Shown in pieces: positions 27,078 to 36,232 of a stretch of 64,000 nucleotides of DNA. This DNA is from Sphingomonas palmae. Lineage in GTDB: Bacteria > Pseudomonadota > Alphaproteobacteria > Sphingomonadales > Sphingomonadaceae. Under the pieces are notes generated by a model that made no database searches, was not told the origin of the DNA, and saw nothing but the letters and a program-made list of their open reading frames with translations. The stretch covers positions 434,001 to 498,000 of the forward strand of contig NZ_FNZZ01000002.1 of the NCBI RefSeq assembly GCF_900109565.1, read 5' to 3'. How positions within the stretch are numbered: the first letter of the stretch is position 1; every line of letters begins with the position of its first letter. The translations under genes were made by a program, and so were the position numbers.

Positions 27078-28454
27078 CTACAGCCGTGCCGCAGGAAGGG
27101 TAAGGATCGCGAGAGTCCCTCCACCGGGCGCTTCGGCCAAGGTGAAGCTGCCTTTGTGACGATTGGCGAAGTCGCTTACGATGCTGAGCCCTAGACCCAC
27201 CCCGCCCGTCTGCCGGTTGCGCGACGACTCGCCCCGCTCGAAGGGGCGGAGCAGGCGCGCTCGGTCCACGACGGCGATCCCCGGTCCGGTGTCAGCAACA
27301 GAGATGCACACCTCGGCACCGTCGCGTTCGATCGCGATCGTTCCGCCACCTGCATAATCGACCGCGTTCTGCAGCAGATTTTCGATCGCGCGTCTGAACC
27401 CGGGCGGTGAAACCGATACGTTGGCCTCGTCGCCACTCAGAAGACGCAGCGATTCTCCTTGTCCATGCATGTCTGCAAGGACGGTGACCAGCGTCGGCCG
27501 CACATCGATCGTCTCGATAGGAGTCGCCGCCTCACGAGCGAAGGTCAGCACTTCACCGATCATCGACTGCATGCGGTCGAGATCGGCGATCATGCGGGCA
27601 CGCTGCGGTTCGGGGGAAGACTCCACGCGTAAACGCAGACCGGTCATGGGCGTGCGGAGATCGTGCGCGATCGCCGTCAACATGCGCGCGCGTTCCGTGG
27701 CCTCTCGGGACAGCCGGTCGCGCATGGCACCGATCGCCGCCGCCGCCTCGCGCAGTTCGCGGGGGCCGGCTTCCGGAACGACGTCGTCCTGGTCGCCAAG
27801 CGCGCCGGCAAGCACACGAAAGGGTCGTGTCATGCGCCGCGCGAAGACCCAAGCTAGCGGTACGAGCAGCAGCAGGGTGACCGCGAGCGATACAAGCATG
27901 TTACGCTGCCAGCCGGTCAGAAACGGCCTGGTCGGCTGGACGCTGATCCAATTTCCACTGTTCCGGCGCACGCTCAACACAAACGCAGGACGCGTCATCT
28001 GGACTGCCGAACGGCGATACTCGGCAGACCTGACGTTAGGATCGAGCATCTCGAACAGGCCGTTCTTGCGCGATCGAAAAACAAGAGTGCGACCGCCAAG
28101 TGGGTTTTCGCGATCGTTCGCCGCCTGCTTGCCACCCTTGGGATCGAGTCCGACCAGTGGTTGGATATTCTCGAGCCAGGTGACCCGCACCGATCGCGGG
28201 TCAAGCCGTAGTTCCGCTGCGATCAACTCCTCCAGGTTCGGCACGCGCGTGCCCTGCGATGGAAGTTCCACCATCTCGCGCTCGAACGCGGCGCCCGGTC
28301 TGCTCAATGCCCCGATCGCCTCCGCGGCACTCATCCGCAGCGTCGGCGGCGGCGGCGCGAGCACCACGATCGAGGCGGTCGTGGCCACGCTAAGCATCGC
28401 CACGGCGGCGCCGAAGCCACCGATGGAAACCAATGCGCTTGGCGCGCGCCTCAC
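27078..28454 (-). CDS. Two-component sensor histidine kinase
   Basis: A 458-residue inner-membrane kinase with transmembrane segments near residues 10-32 and 185-205 flanking a periplasmic sensor of about 150 residues. Next come a HAMP linker, a HisKA domain with the phospho-His in AIAHDLRTPMTGLRLRVE, and a HATPase domain (NLLQNAVDYAGGG, then ADTGPGI and GGVGLGLSIV). The GTG start overlaps the response-regulator stop as GTGA, so the pair is translationally coupled. The signal is unknown. Nothing in the sequence separates a metal, envelope-stress or nutrient sensor. Confidence 0.9.
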   Translation of the reverse strand: MRRAPSALVSIGGFGAAVAMLSVATTASIVVLAPPPPTLRMSAAEAIGALSRPGAAFEREMVELPSQGTRVPNLEELIAAELRLDPRSVRVTWLENIQPLVGLDPKGGKQAANDRENPLGGRTLVFRSRKNGLFEMLDPNVRSAEYRRSAVQMTRPAFVLSVRRNSGNWISVQPTRPFLTGWQRNMLVSLAVTLLLLVPLAWVFARRMTRPFRVLAGALGDQDDVVPEAGPRELREAAAAIGAMRDRLSREATERARMLTAIAHDLRTPMTGLRLRVESSPEPQRARMIADLDRMQSMIGEVLTFAREAATPIETIDVRPTLVTVLADMHGQGESLRLLSGDEANVSVSPPGFRRAIENLLQNAVDYAGGGTIAIERDGAEVCISVADTGPGIAVVDRARLLRPFERGESSRNRQTGGVGLGLSIVSDFANRHKGSFTLAEAPGGGTLAILTLPAARL

Positions 28455-29173
28455 GACGAGCGCACCGATGGCACGAAGCGGTACCCGACGCCGCGGATTG
28501 TCTCGATCAGCGGCGCCGGGTCGGCCTCCGTCAATTTCCGTCGAAGACGACTTACCGCCACATCGATTGCACGATCGTAGCTGGCCGCCTCCAGCCCACG
28601 CGCCAGATCGAGGAGGGTGTCCCTCGTCAAGATCCTACCCGGTCGAAGGACGAAGGCGGCGAGCAGGGCATGCTCTCCTTCGCTAAGCGGAACACCTCGA
28701 CCGGCCGGATCGCGCAGTCGCCGCTCCTCGATGTTCAACCACCAACCGGCGAAGGTCACGCCTCCGGCGGGCGACTTCGCTACCACGCGTTGCGTCCCTG
28801 GCCTGCGCAGGAGCGCACGGATCCGTGCCAACAGTTCACGCGGTTCAAAGGGCTTCGTCAGGTAATCCCAAGCCCCGACTTCCAGACCAACGATCCGGTC
28901 GGTCACATCGTCCAGCGCGCTCAGCATCAGGATCGGCGTTCCGCCGGGAGCCAGCCGACGACACAATGACAGTCCATCCTCGCCTGGCATCATCACGTCC
29001 AGAACGATCAGGTCCGCCGCCGCTTCCTGCAACGCCCGCTCGCAAGCCGCCGCGTCGCCCGCAACGCGGGTTCCGAAGCCATGGTCTTGCAGAAACTCGG
29101 CGATGGCCTCGCGAATGCTCGCATCGTCGTCGACTACGAGGATGCTGTTTGTGGCGACGCTTCCGGGTTCCAT
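28451..29173 (-). CDS. OmpR-family response regulator
   Basis: A 240-residue DNA-binding regulator. The receiver domain (about 8-125) has the acidic pair in VVDDD, the phospho-acceptor Asp in LIVLDVMMPGEDGL and the Lys in LTKPFEP. The C-terminal winged helix has DRAIDVAVSRLRRKL and ends IRGVGYRF. An upstream in-frame Met at 29206 is possible, but MEPGSVATNSILVVDDD at 29173 fits the family. It is divergent from the second TonB receptor across 119 bp, making that receptor the obvious candidate target. Confidence 0.92.
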   Translation of the reverse strand: MEPGSVATNSILVVDDDASIREAIAEFLQDHGFGTRVAGDAAACERALQEAAADLIVLDVMMPGEDGLSLCRRLAPGGTPILMLSALDDVTDRIVGLEVGAWDYLTKPFEPRELLARIRALLRRPGTQRVVAKSPAGGVTFAGWWLNIEERRLRDPAGRGVPLSEGEHALLAAFVLRPGRILTRDTLLDLARGLEAASYDRAIDVAVSRLRRKLTEADPAPLIETIRGVGYRFVPSVRSS

Positions 29174-29292
29174 TCTGGCATCATAGCCCGCGCTTGTAGC
29201 ATTCACGTAACAACCGTCGCTACCGAGCAGTCATCTCCAAGCTACCCGCTTCCGCTTGAATGCCGCTTCACGATCAAGGCGGGAAGGTGGAT

Positions 29293-31734
29293 ATGAAGCG
29301 AGAAGTCGGGTTGATGGCCGCACTGCTGACCGGGTCATGGACCAGCGAAGCATCGGCAGGCACCGGCCACGTCGACGTTGCATCGCCGCGCTCATCGGTT
29401 TTGGCCGCGGCCTCGCAGAAGCAGGCGATCGAAAAGTCCAAGGTCCCGACGGAAAAAGGTGCTCAGGTCAACGCGACGGCGCAGCCCGTTCGAGCAGCGC
29501 CTTCCACGCAGGACGATCTAGTCGTCACGGGTCACCGGCAGCGCGGATCGGTGGTCGGCAACATCCGACCGGAGCGCACCTTTCGCTCAGCCGACATAAG
29601 GGCATTCGGCGTGGACAACGTCGAGGCCTTGCTGGGGGCGGTGGCGTCGCAAACGGCCAGCAATCGGGGTCGCGGAGACGACGCACCGGTCACGCTGCTG
29701 AACGGACGACGCGTGGCGAACTTCTCCGAGATCGCCCGCATCCCCGCTGAGGCAATCGAGCGGATGGAGATCCTGCCTGAGGAGGTGGCGCTCAAATACG
29801 GGTATCGCGCCGATCAGAAAGTGGTCAACATCGTCACGTTGGAACGATACCGATCGTTGATCGCGCGGGCGGCGCTGTCCGTGCCGACGCGAGGTGATCG
29901 CAGTGAGGGCCAGGCTGACGCCGACTTCCTGATCATCCGCGGCGACAGCCGGGTGGGGCTTGGCGCGACATACGGTCGCTCCTCCCGGTTGCTCGAACGT
30001 GATCGGGGTGTCCGACAAGCTCCCGGCATGTCCGATGCGGGTCGCTTCAGGACACTGCTGCCATCGACCGAGCGCCTTTCGCTAAATGGTGTCGTCGGAA
30101 GCCAGATGACGAAGGACGTGTCGGCGACCGTGAACGGACGCTACGAGGAAAACCGGAGCACCAGCCTTCTCGGCCTATCGGGCTCCACTCCGCTGAAACG
30201 TAAGGACGATCGGAGCACCTTCCATCTTGGGACAACGGTAAACGGAGCGGTCGGGGCCTGGCGGTGGAATGTGCTCGCCAACTATGACCGGGCCGCCAAC
30301 GATACGCTGACCCTGCCCGCTCTGCCCTCCGGGGAGCATCAGGAGACCCGATCAACGGACACCGCCGGGACCGCCGATCTCGTTCTGTCTGGTCCGGTCA
30401 CGTCCTTGGCGGCAGGACCGCTGTTCGCGAGCGTGCGGGCGGGAGTCAGGCTTCGTGATTACGAAGCACACTCACACACCGGATCGTCAGCCACGAGCAC
30501 GGCGCTCGACCGCAACGAAGCGGGCCTTCAGCTCAACCTAGACGCGCCCCTCTTGGGAACAGCGGCACAATCCTCTCCGATCGGGCGCTTGGGGGCCAAC
30601 GCGAACGTCGCCGTCAGCGCTCTGTCCGACACGAGTGCCGTCTGGACGTTCGGAACCGGTCTGAACTGGTCTCCGATCAGAGCGATCGGCATCATCGTTT
30701 CTGCGACCAGCGAGCAAGGCGCAGCGACGTTGGAGCAGCTTGGCGCCCCCGCGCTGTTTACGCCCAACGTGCGAACCTTCGACATTGGCAGAGGAGAGGT
30801 CGTCGACATCACGCAGGTCACCGGGGGAAATCCGCTGCTGCGCAACGACGAACGCCACGTGCTTCGGATCGGCACGATCGTTCGTCCGCTATCTCGCACC
30901 GATCTGACGTTTAGCTTCGACTACGTGGATGCGCACATCGATCGTCCGATCTCGGAGTTCCCGGTCGTGACGCCCGCATTGGAGGCGGCGTTTCCGGATC
31001 GCTTCACGCGCGCGCCCGACGGCCGTCTGCAACGGATCGATGCCCGCCCAGTGAACTTCGCCTCCTCGCAACAGCGACAGCTCCGTTCGGGGATCAACCT
31101 GACGAAGCCGCTCGGAAAGACGCCGCCGGGCATGGAGGACGGCATGATCCGCATACCGGCGGATCAGACGGCACAGATGACGCGCAATCCCAACGGAACC
31201 TTTACGTTCACGCCGCAGCCCGGAAGCGCGTTCGCACGCAACCTGTCGACGGCGTCCAGCCGCCTCTTCATCAGCCTCTATCACAACTGGACCTTGAAGG
31301 ACGTCGCCCTTCTTCGTCCGGGCCTTCCCGCGCTTGACCTGCTCGACGGTGGTCAGCTCGATCTCGCCGGTCGTCGGCGCCACGAGATCGAGTTGCAGGC
31401 CGGTGCCTACAAACACGGCTTAGGTGCCCGCCTGTCCGCCAAATGGCAGAGCGCGACCCAGATCGGCGGCGCAACAAGTCAAGCAGACCGCCTGAGCGTC
31501 GCCGATCTCACCACTGTCGACCTGAACCTGTTCGCGAATCTGACCGACGGGATCGGCGGTATCCAGTTGCCGCGATGGCTGCGCGGCACGCGTTTGAGCT
31601 TGGATGTAAAGAACTTTCTGGATACGCACCCCGTTGTGCGCGACCGATCGGGGGACACCCCGCTCAGCTATCAGAGCGCCTACCTCGATCCGCTCGGCCG
31701 CTCCGTGACCTTCAGCCTGCGACGAAGCTTATAG
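29293..31734 (+). CDS. Atypical TonB-dependent receptor
   Basis: An 813-residue predicted outer-membrane receptor. After a signal peptide (cleavage near EASAG) and a polar linker, a TonB-box-like DDLVVTGHR precedes a short plug: VTLLNGRRVANFSEI, then IPAEAIERMEILPEEVALKYGY. It lacks the usual ...VLRGPQGTLYG segment. The barrel ends ...FSLRRSL, with Leu rather than the customary Phe. This plug form occurs in a sphingomonad receptor subgroup of unknown ligand. The ATG at 29293 with GGAAGGTGG upstream is preferred to 29260. It faces the two-component system divergently and is convergent with the Lrp gene, 10 bp away. Confidence 0.82.
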   Translation: MKREVGLMAALLTGSWTSEASAGTGHVDVASPRSSVLAAASQKQAIEKSKVPTEKGAQVNATAQPVRAAPSTQDDLVVTGHRQRGSVVGNIRPERTFRSADIRAFGVDNVEALLGAVASQTASNRGRGDDAPVTLLNGRRVANFSEIARIPAEAIERMEILPEEVALKYGYRADQKVVNIVTLERYRSLIARAALSVPTRGDRSEGQADADFLIIRGDSRVGLGATYGRSSRLLERDRGVRQAPGMSDAGRFRTLLPSTERLSLNGVVGSQMTKDVSATVNGRYEENRSTSLLGLSGSTPLKRKDDRSTFHLGTTVNGAVGAWRWNVLANYDRAANDTLTLPALPSGEHQETRSTDTAGTADLVLSGPVTSLAAGPLFASVRAGVRLRDYEAHSHTGSSATSTALDRNEAGLQLNLDAPLLGTAAQSSPIGRLGANANVAVSALSDTSAVWTFGTGLNWSPIRAIGIIVSATSEQGAATLEQLGAPALFTPNVRTFDIGRGEVVDITQVTGGNPLLRNDERHVLRIGTIVRPLSRTDLTFSFDYVDAHIDRPISEFPVVTPALEAAFPDRFTRAPDGRLQRIDARPVNFASSQQRQLRSGINLTKPLGKTPPGMEDGMIRIPADQTAQMTRNPNGTFTFTPQPGSAFARNLSTASSRLFISLYHNWTLKDVALLRPGLPALDLLDGGQLDLAGRRRHEIELQAGAYKHGLGARLSAKWQSATQIGGATSQADRLSVADLTTVDLNLFANLTDGIGGIQLPRWLRGTRLSLDVKNFLDTHPVVRDRSGDTPLSYQSAYLDPLGRSVTFSLRRSL

Positions 31735-31744
31735 GTCGAGGCGA

Positions 31745-32236
31745 TCAGCCGCGCCGTGACGGATGGTCAGGGATCGGTGGTGAGGTCCGATTGACAAAGG
31801 ACTTCAACGCGAAGCTGCTGTGCAGGTGAGCGATCCCCGGAATCGCGGTGACGCGTTGGATGAAGCTCCGGTAGTGTTCCAAACCACGAACGACGATGCG
31901 AAGCAGCATGTCCGCATCGCCCGACATCTGATGACCGGTCATCACCTCCGGCATGATCGCGAGCTGTTCCTCGACACGCTGGATAACCTCGCTGGTCTGT
32001 CGTTCCAACGTGACCGAAAGAAAGATCACCATCGACCCCAAGAGAAGCCTCTCATCGATCTGAGCGGCATAGCCGACGATGATCCCGCGCTCTTCGAGGA
32101 GACGTACACGCCTGAGGGTGGGCGTAAGCGACAGGCCGATCTTTTCGGCCAGATCGCGCCAGCTCATGCGACCATCCTGCGTCAGCGCGAGCAGAATGCG
32201 CCTGTCATATTCGTCGAGTGCGGTAATCTGGTTCAT
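31745..32236 (-). CDS. Lrp/AsnC family transcriptional regulator
   Basis: A 163-residue regulator with an N-terminal helix-turn-helix (LDEYDRRILLALTQDGRMSW, then DLAEKIGLSLTPTLRRVRLLEERG) and a C-terminal RAM/AsnC ligand domain (VMTGHQMSGDADMLLRIVVRGL). Such proteins respond to amino acids and usually control the neighbouring amino-acid gene. It is divergent from the branched-chain aminotransferase gene across 133 bp, so leucine or a related amino acid is the likely effector (inference). Confidence 0.92.
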   Translation of the reverse strand: MNQITALDEYDRRILLALTQDGRMSWRDLAEKIGLSLTPTLRRVRLLEERGIIVGYAAQIDERLLLGSMVIFLSVTLERQTSEVIQRVEEQLAIMPEVMTGHQMSGDADMLLRIVVRGLEHYRSFIQRVTAIPGIAHLHSSFALKSFVNRTSPPIPDHPSRRG

Positions 32237-32356
32237 CTGACAACGAACACCCTCAACCGTTAGTCCATCTGCGCTATTATTCAGGCTGACCGGAAGAGCA
32301 ATTGGACGATATCATCGTCAACCATCCGCTATCCTGCTGCTGACCGATATCGCAGC

Positions 32357-32363
32357 AAGGAGG
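32357..32363 (+). promoter_or_regulatory. Shine-Dalgarno AAGGAGG fixing the ilvE start
   Basis: A full AAGGAGG abuts an in-frame TTG at 32364 but is ideally spaced, 6 nt, from the GTG at 32370. The GTG is therefore the likely start. Confidence 0.75.
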
Positions 32364-32369
32364 TTGCAC

Positions 32370-33467
32370 GTGGATCGCTTCAGCATCAGCCCCAATCCGG
32401 TCCCGACATCGCCCGAACAGCGCGCCGCCCTGACCTTGGATCCTCGTTTTGGCACGGTCTTCACCGATCACATGGTGACACTGCGCTGGCGTGCCGAGGA
32501 CGGTTGGCACGACGGCAGAGTGGAGGCCTTGGCGGCGATCCCCTTCCATCCGGGAAACGCGGCCTTCCACTACGGACAACAGATATTCGAGGGTCTAAAG
32601 GTCTTTCGCGGTTCCGACGGCGACGCCCTGCTCTTCCGCCCACGAGAAAACGCCAGGCGGATGCAGCGGTCCGCGGCTCGGCTCGCCATGCAGTGCCCGC
32701 CGGAAGACGTATTCATCGAAGCGCTCGAACAACTCGTCTTGGCAGATGCAGGCTGGATACCGGAGGGCGACGGCAGTCTGTACCTGCGGCCCTTCATCGT
32801 CGCCGACGAGGTCTTCCTCGGAATGCGGGCCGCCGCACGCTACCTGTTCTGCGTCATCGCGAGCCCGGTGGGCCCGTATTTCTCAGGCGGCAACCGCGCC
32901 ATCGACGTCTGGGTATCAGAGACGTTCAGCCGTGCGGCACGCGGTGGAACCGGTGCGGCAAAGTGCGGGGGCAACTATGCGGCGAGCCTCGTGGCGCAAG
33001 TCGAGGCGGTGGAGCGCGGGTGCGATCAGGTTGTCTTCCTCGACGCAGCCGAGAGCCGGTGGATCGAGGAACTCGGCGGAATGAACATCTTCTTCGTCAT
33101 GCGCGATGGCGAGGTCATCACGCCCCCGCTCGGAACCATCCTGCCGGGTGTAACACGAGATTCCGTGATGACGCTGGCGAGCGCGGCGGGCCATCGCGTC
33201 GTGCAGCGCCGCTACTCGCTGGAGCAATGGCGCTCGGACGCGGAGTCTGGTCGCCTCGTCGAGACGTTCGTCTGCGGAACCGCCGCCACAATTGTTCCGA
33301 TCGGGCACGTGCATCACGGTGCCGGTCGGTTCGCCATCGCGACTGGCGCATGCGGCCCTTTGACCGCCAAGCTGCGCACCGATCTTCAAGGCATACAGCG
33401 AGGCCGCGCGGCGGATCCACATGGGTGGCGACACCCTCTCCGACTGCCTGCGTCGGCGGTCCGCTAA
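32370..33467 (+). CDS. ilvE: Branched-chain amino acid aminotransferase
   Basis: A 365-residue class IV PLP-dependent aminotransferase that interconverts Leu, Ile and Val with their 2-keto acids. Features are HYGQQIFEGLKVFRG, LYLRPFIVADE, the PLP lysine in GAAKCGGNYAAS, EELGGMNIFFV and the C-terminal DLQGIQRGRAADPHGWRH. The length fits the BCAT-II subgroup. The GTG start at 32370 is chosen on the ribosome-binding site. Position beside Lrp and an AraC regulator suggests an inducible, catabolic copy rather than the biosynthetic one (inference). Confidence 0.92.
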   Translation: MDRFSISPNPVPTSPEQRAALTLDPRFGTVFTDHMVTLRWRAEDGWHDGRVEALAAIPFHPGNAAFHYGQQIFEGLKVFRGSDGDALLFRPRENARRMQRSAARLAMQCPPEDVFIEALEQLVLADAGWIPEGDGSLYLRPFIVADEVFLGMRAAARYLFCVIASPVGPYFSGGNRAIDVWVSETFSRAARGGTGAAKCGGNYAASLVAQVEAVERGCDQVVFLDAAESRWIEELGGMNIFFVMRDGEVITPPLGTILPGVTRDSVMTLASAAGHRVVQRRYSLEQWRSDAESGRLVETFVCGTAATIVPIGHVHHGAGRFAIATGACGPLTAKLRTDLQGIQRGRAADPHGWRHPLRLPASAVR

Positions 33468-33468
33468 C

Positions 33469-34332
33469 ATGGTCAACTTGGACTGGCGTCTCGCCACACC
33501 TAAGCCAACCGGAAATGACGACGCGTTCTTTTCATGGACGAAGCGCATGCTGCTTCCATCGGACATGGTCTGTTACTTCAATCCGAAGCAACGCAATGAG
33601 ATGGTTCGCCGCCGCGTCATGGTGTTCACGCCGTTCGATGATCATCCAGGCGTCACGATCTCACGCTCCGATGGTTCGAGCCCTGAGGGTGATGGTCACC
33701 TGGCCGTTGCCCTGCCGCCGACAGAAGCCGAAGATCATTGGCTCCGCCTCCCCGCCGGTAGCTGGCATCTCGCACCGGAGTTGAGACTCATCCTCAAAGA
33801 TGCGCTCACGCGCGCGGACCTGGACGGAGTATCAGGCTTGTACGTGCAGGCGAAATTCCTCGAGCTGACGTGCCGCGTCTCCGAGATGCTGAACGCCGGC
33901 GAACTGACCCCGCTATGTGGGTCAGCGAAACTCGACGAATTCGACACCCGCCGCATCGTCCGCGCCCGCGATCTCATCCATGAGCATTTCGGAGAGAGCC
34001 TTACCCTCGCCCGCATTGCCAAGGAATGCGGGCTGAACCGATCGCTGCTGAGCCGCGGCTTCCGCCTGATGTACGACACGTCCGTTTTGCGTTACGTTGC
34101 GGAGACCCGCCTCGGCGCGGCGACTCGCCTGTTGCTGACGTCGAATGCAGGCGTCGCTTCGATCGGTCACCAGTGTGGCTATTCCAACAACGCCGCGTTC
34201 ACCCGCGCATTCAATCGCCGCTATGGTATGTCTCCTTCGACGATGCGCCGCCAAGCGCCTGTTGGCGCCTCGCATCGGTCGGCGCCGACACGCCCCCTCC
34301 TGGTGAGCAGTCGGGTCTGCTCCCGAGGCTAA
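33469..34332 (+). CDS. AraC family transcriptional regulator
   Basis: A 287-residue regulator with a C-terminal double helix-turn-helix (about 175-275: LTLARIAKECGLNRSLLSRGFRL, then GVASIGHQCGYSNNAAFTRAFNRRYG, typical AraC/XylS) and an unrecognised N-terminal effector domain. The ATG at 33469 begins one base after the ilvE stop. The frame stays open to 33421, but that would overlap ilvE by 47 nt. No good Shine-Dalgarno is seen, so coupled translation with ilvE is likely. The 3' end overlaps the convergent LysR gene by 4 bp. Confidence 0.87.
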   Translation: MVNLDWRLATPKPTGNDDAFFSWTKRMLLPSDMVCYFNPKQRNEMVRRRVMVFTPFDDHPGVTISRSDGSSPEGDGHLAVALPPTEAEDHWLRLPAGSWHLAPELRLILKDALTRADLDGVSGLYVQAKFLELTCRVSEMLNAGELTPLCGSAKLDEFDTRRIVRARDLIHEHFGESLTLARIAKECGLNRSLLSRGFRLMYDTSVLRYVAETRLGAATRLLLTSNAGVASIGHQCGYSNNAAFTRAFNRRYGMSPSTMRRQAPVGASHRSAPTRPLLVSSRVCSRG

Positions 34333-35219
34333 GGAGTGGCGTAGGCGGCAAGCTCATCGGGTGATCCGGTCGGAAATGCCTCGGAGAGGTGATCAAGGAA
34401 CGCCTTCACGCGCAGACTAAGCAGGCGGCGCGTCGGATAGAGCGCCCACAATGCGATCTCCGGTGTATCGACCTCGCCCCAACTCACCAGCGTGCCGTCC
34501 GCCAGGTCACGGCTGATCAGCGAGAACGGCAGGCGCGCTGCGCCGACACCGGTTCGGACCGCGTCGCGAACCATGATGAGCGAAGACAAGGCCAGAACGG
34601 GCTCGACGGCGATCGTCCTCGATCCGGCATCCGACTTGACCTGCCACCGCTGCCGATCTTCGGCCGTGCGGACCACCGCCGGCACGGGCACGTCGGCTTG
34701 GGGGAGAGCCAAGGCGGGTGTAGCGACCACCACCAGCCGGTCGCGCAGGAACACGCGGCCGACCAGCGCATCATCCGGCGCGGGATTGACCCGGATGACG
34801 AGATCATAGCCTTCCTCGATCATATCCACCCCACGGTCGTCGGTCGTCACCTCCAGCCGCACGGCCGGGTATGCAAGCGTGAACTCGGCAGCCAGTCGCC
34901 CCATCGCCGTCTGCGCGAACACCAGCGGCGCACTGATGCGCAGCCGTCCCTTGGGCGTGCCTCCTCCCGCTGCGATCGCGGCGGCTGTTTCCTCCAGCTC
35001 TCCGAGCAACACGCCGGTGCGTTCGAACAGTGCTCGCCCTTCCTCCGTCAGTTTGAGCATTCGTGCGCCGCGCTCGAACAATCGCAGGTCGAGGGCGGCC
35101 TCCAGCTCGGCGACACGACGCGACAGCGTCGCCTTGGGTCGGTTTGCAGCGCGTGCAGCGCGGCCGAAACCCCCGTGACGGGCAACAAGGGTGAAATCGG
35201 CGAGCGCCAAGAGGTCCAT
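34329..35219 (-). CDS. LysR family transcriptional regulator
   Basis: A 296-residue LysR-type regulator. The N-terminal winged helix-turn-helix (FTLVARHGGFGRAARAANR, then PKATLSRRVAELEAALDLRLFERG) is followed by a periplasmic-binding-protein-like effector domain. The ATG at 35219 (MDLLALADF) matches the family; an upstream extension to 35282 would cover the shared promoter. It is divergent from the NmrA-like oxidoreductase across 110 bp that holds two dyads, a classic LysR autoregulation arrangement. The effector is unknown. Confidence 0.92.
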   Translation of the reverse strand: MDLLALADFTLVARHGGFGRAARAANRPKATLSRRVAELEAALDLRLFERGARMLKLTEEGRALFERTGVLLGELEETAAAIAAGGGTPKGRLRISAPLVFAQTAMGRLAAEFTLAYPAVRLEVTTDDRGVDMIEEGYDLVIRVNPAPDDALVGRVFLRDRLVVVATPALALPQADVPVPAVVRTAEDRQRWQVKSDAGSRTIAVEPVLALSSLIMVRDAVRTGVGAARLPFSLISRDLADGTLVSWGEVDTPEIALWALYPTRRLLSLRVKAFLDHLSEAFPTGSPDELAAYATP

Positions 35220-35222
35220 GAC

Positions 35223-35240
35223 CGTCTCACTAGCGAGACG
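35223..35240. promoter_or_regulatory. Dyad next to the LysR start
   Basis: CGTCTCACTAGCGAGACG is an 18-bp inverted repeat with one mismatched pair, lying 3 bp upstream of the LysR start codon. Its position suits an autoregulatory operator. Confidence 0.5.
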
Positions 35241-35266
35241 CCCCGTCCAAATACAGCGCCTATTCG

Positions 35267-35290
35267 CAAGATGGTGGATCACTCATCTTG
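35267..35290. promoter_or_regulatory. Second dyad in the LysR/NmrA promoter region
   Basis: CAAGATG, 10 bp, CATCTTG forms a perfect 7-bp inverted repeat ending 39 bp before the oxidoreductase start. It could be the activation site of the divergent LysR regulator. Confidence 0.5.
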
Positions 35291-35329
35291 CACTCAGCCA
35301 AACGGGCTCAACGCAAAGGAGTGACCCTC

Positions 35330-36193
35330 ATGACCATCCTCGTTACCGGCGCCACCGGCAATGTCGGCCGCAACGTCGTCGATCAACTCGTGCAGCGTGG
35401 CGCGGACGTCCGCGCCATCGTCCGCAATCCCGCCAGCGCGAACCTTCCTGCCGGCGTCGAGGTCGTTCCGGGCGATCTGCTCGACGTCGACGCGCTTCGG
35501 GGTGCCTTTCAGGGCGTCAGCACGCTGTTTCTGCTGAATGCGGTCGTAGCAGATGAATTCACCCAGGCACTGCTGACGTTGGGCATCGCACGAGAGGCCG
35601 GCGTGCGCCGCGTCGTGTACCTGTCGGTCATTCACAGCGACGTCTACGTCAACGTGCCCCATTTCGCGGGCAAGTTCGGCGTCGAGCGCATGATCGAGGC
35701 GATGGGGTTCGAAGCGACGATCCTGCGTCCCGCCTACTTCATGGACAACGAGCACACCATCAAGGACGCGATCGCGGGCTACGGCATCTATCCCATGCCG
35801 ATCGGAAGCAAGGGCGTGGCGATGATCGACGCGCGCGACATCGGGGAGATCGCCGCCATCGAACTGGTGCGTCGCGAGCAGTCAGCCGCACCGCTTCCGT
35901 CCGAGCGCATCAATCTGGTCGGACCCGACACGCTGACGGGCTCGGATGCCGCGGCGATCTGGTCGGATGTGCTCGGGCGCACGATCATCTACCCGGGCGA
36001 CGACGTTGCCGCGTTCGAGCAGAACCTGCGCCAATTCATGCCGTCGTGGATGGCGTTCGACATGCGCCTGATGGGCGAGCGCTTCATCAGTGACGGCATG
36101 GTGCCGGAACATGGCGACGTCGACCGCCTGACGACGCTGCTCGGCCGTCCGCTGCGCACCTATCGCGCGTTCGTCACCGCGATCGCCGGCTGA
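35330..36193 (+). CDS. NmrA-like NAD(P)-binding oxidoreductase (atypical SDR)
   Basis: A 287-residue Rossmann-fold protein of the NmrA/NAD(P)H azoreductase-like atypical SDR group. The nucleotide motif ILVTGATGNVGRNVVDQL starts the protein, RNPASA follows the second strand, and there is no YxxxK pair. Homologues act as NADPH-dependent quinone or nitro reductases or as redox sensors; which applies here is unknown. The ATG at 35330 has AAAGGAG 8 nt upstream. It forms a two-gene operon with the SRPBCC protein and faces LysR divergently. Confidence 0.88.
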   Translation: MTILVTGATGNVGRNVVDQLVQRGADVRAIVRNPASANLPAGVEVVPGDLLDVDALRGAFQGVSTLFLLNAVVADEFTQALLTLGIAREAGVRRVVYLSVIHSDVYVNVPHFAGKFGVERMIEAMGFEATILRPAYFMDNEHTIKDAIAGYGIYPMPIGSKGVAMIDARDIGEIAAIELVRREQSAAPLPSERINLVGPDTLTGSDAAAIWSDVLGRTIIYPGDDVAAFEQNLRQFMPSWMAFDMRLMGERFISDGMVPEHGDVDRLTTLLGRPLRTYRAFVTAIAG

Positions 36194-36232
36194 TCCTCTC
36201 ACCAGACTTCAACACCCATCAGGAGACCACCG

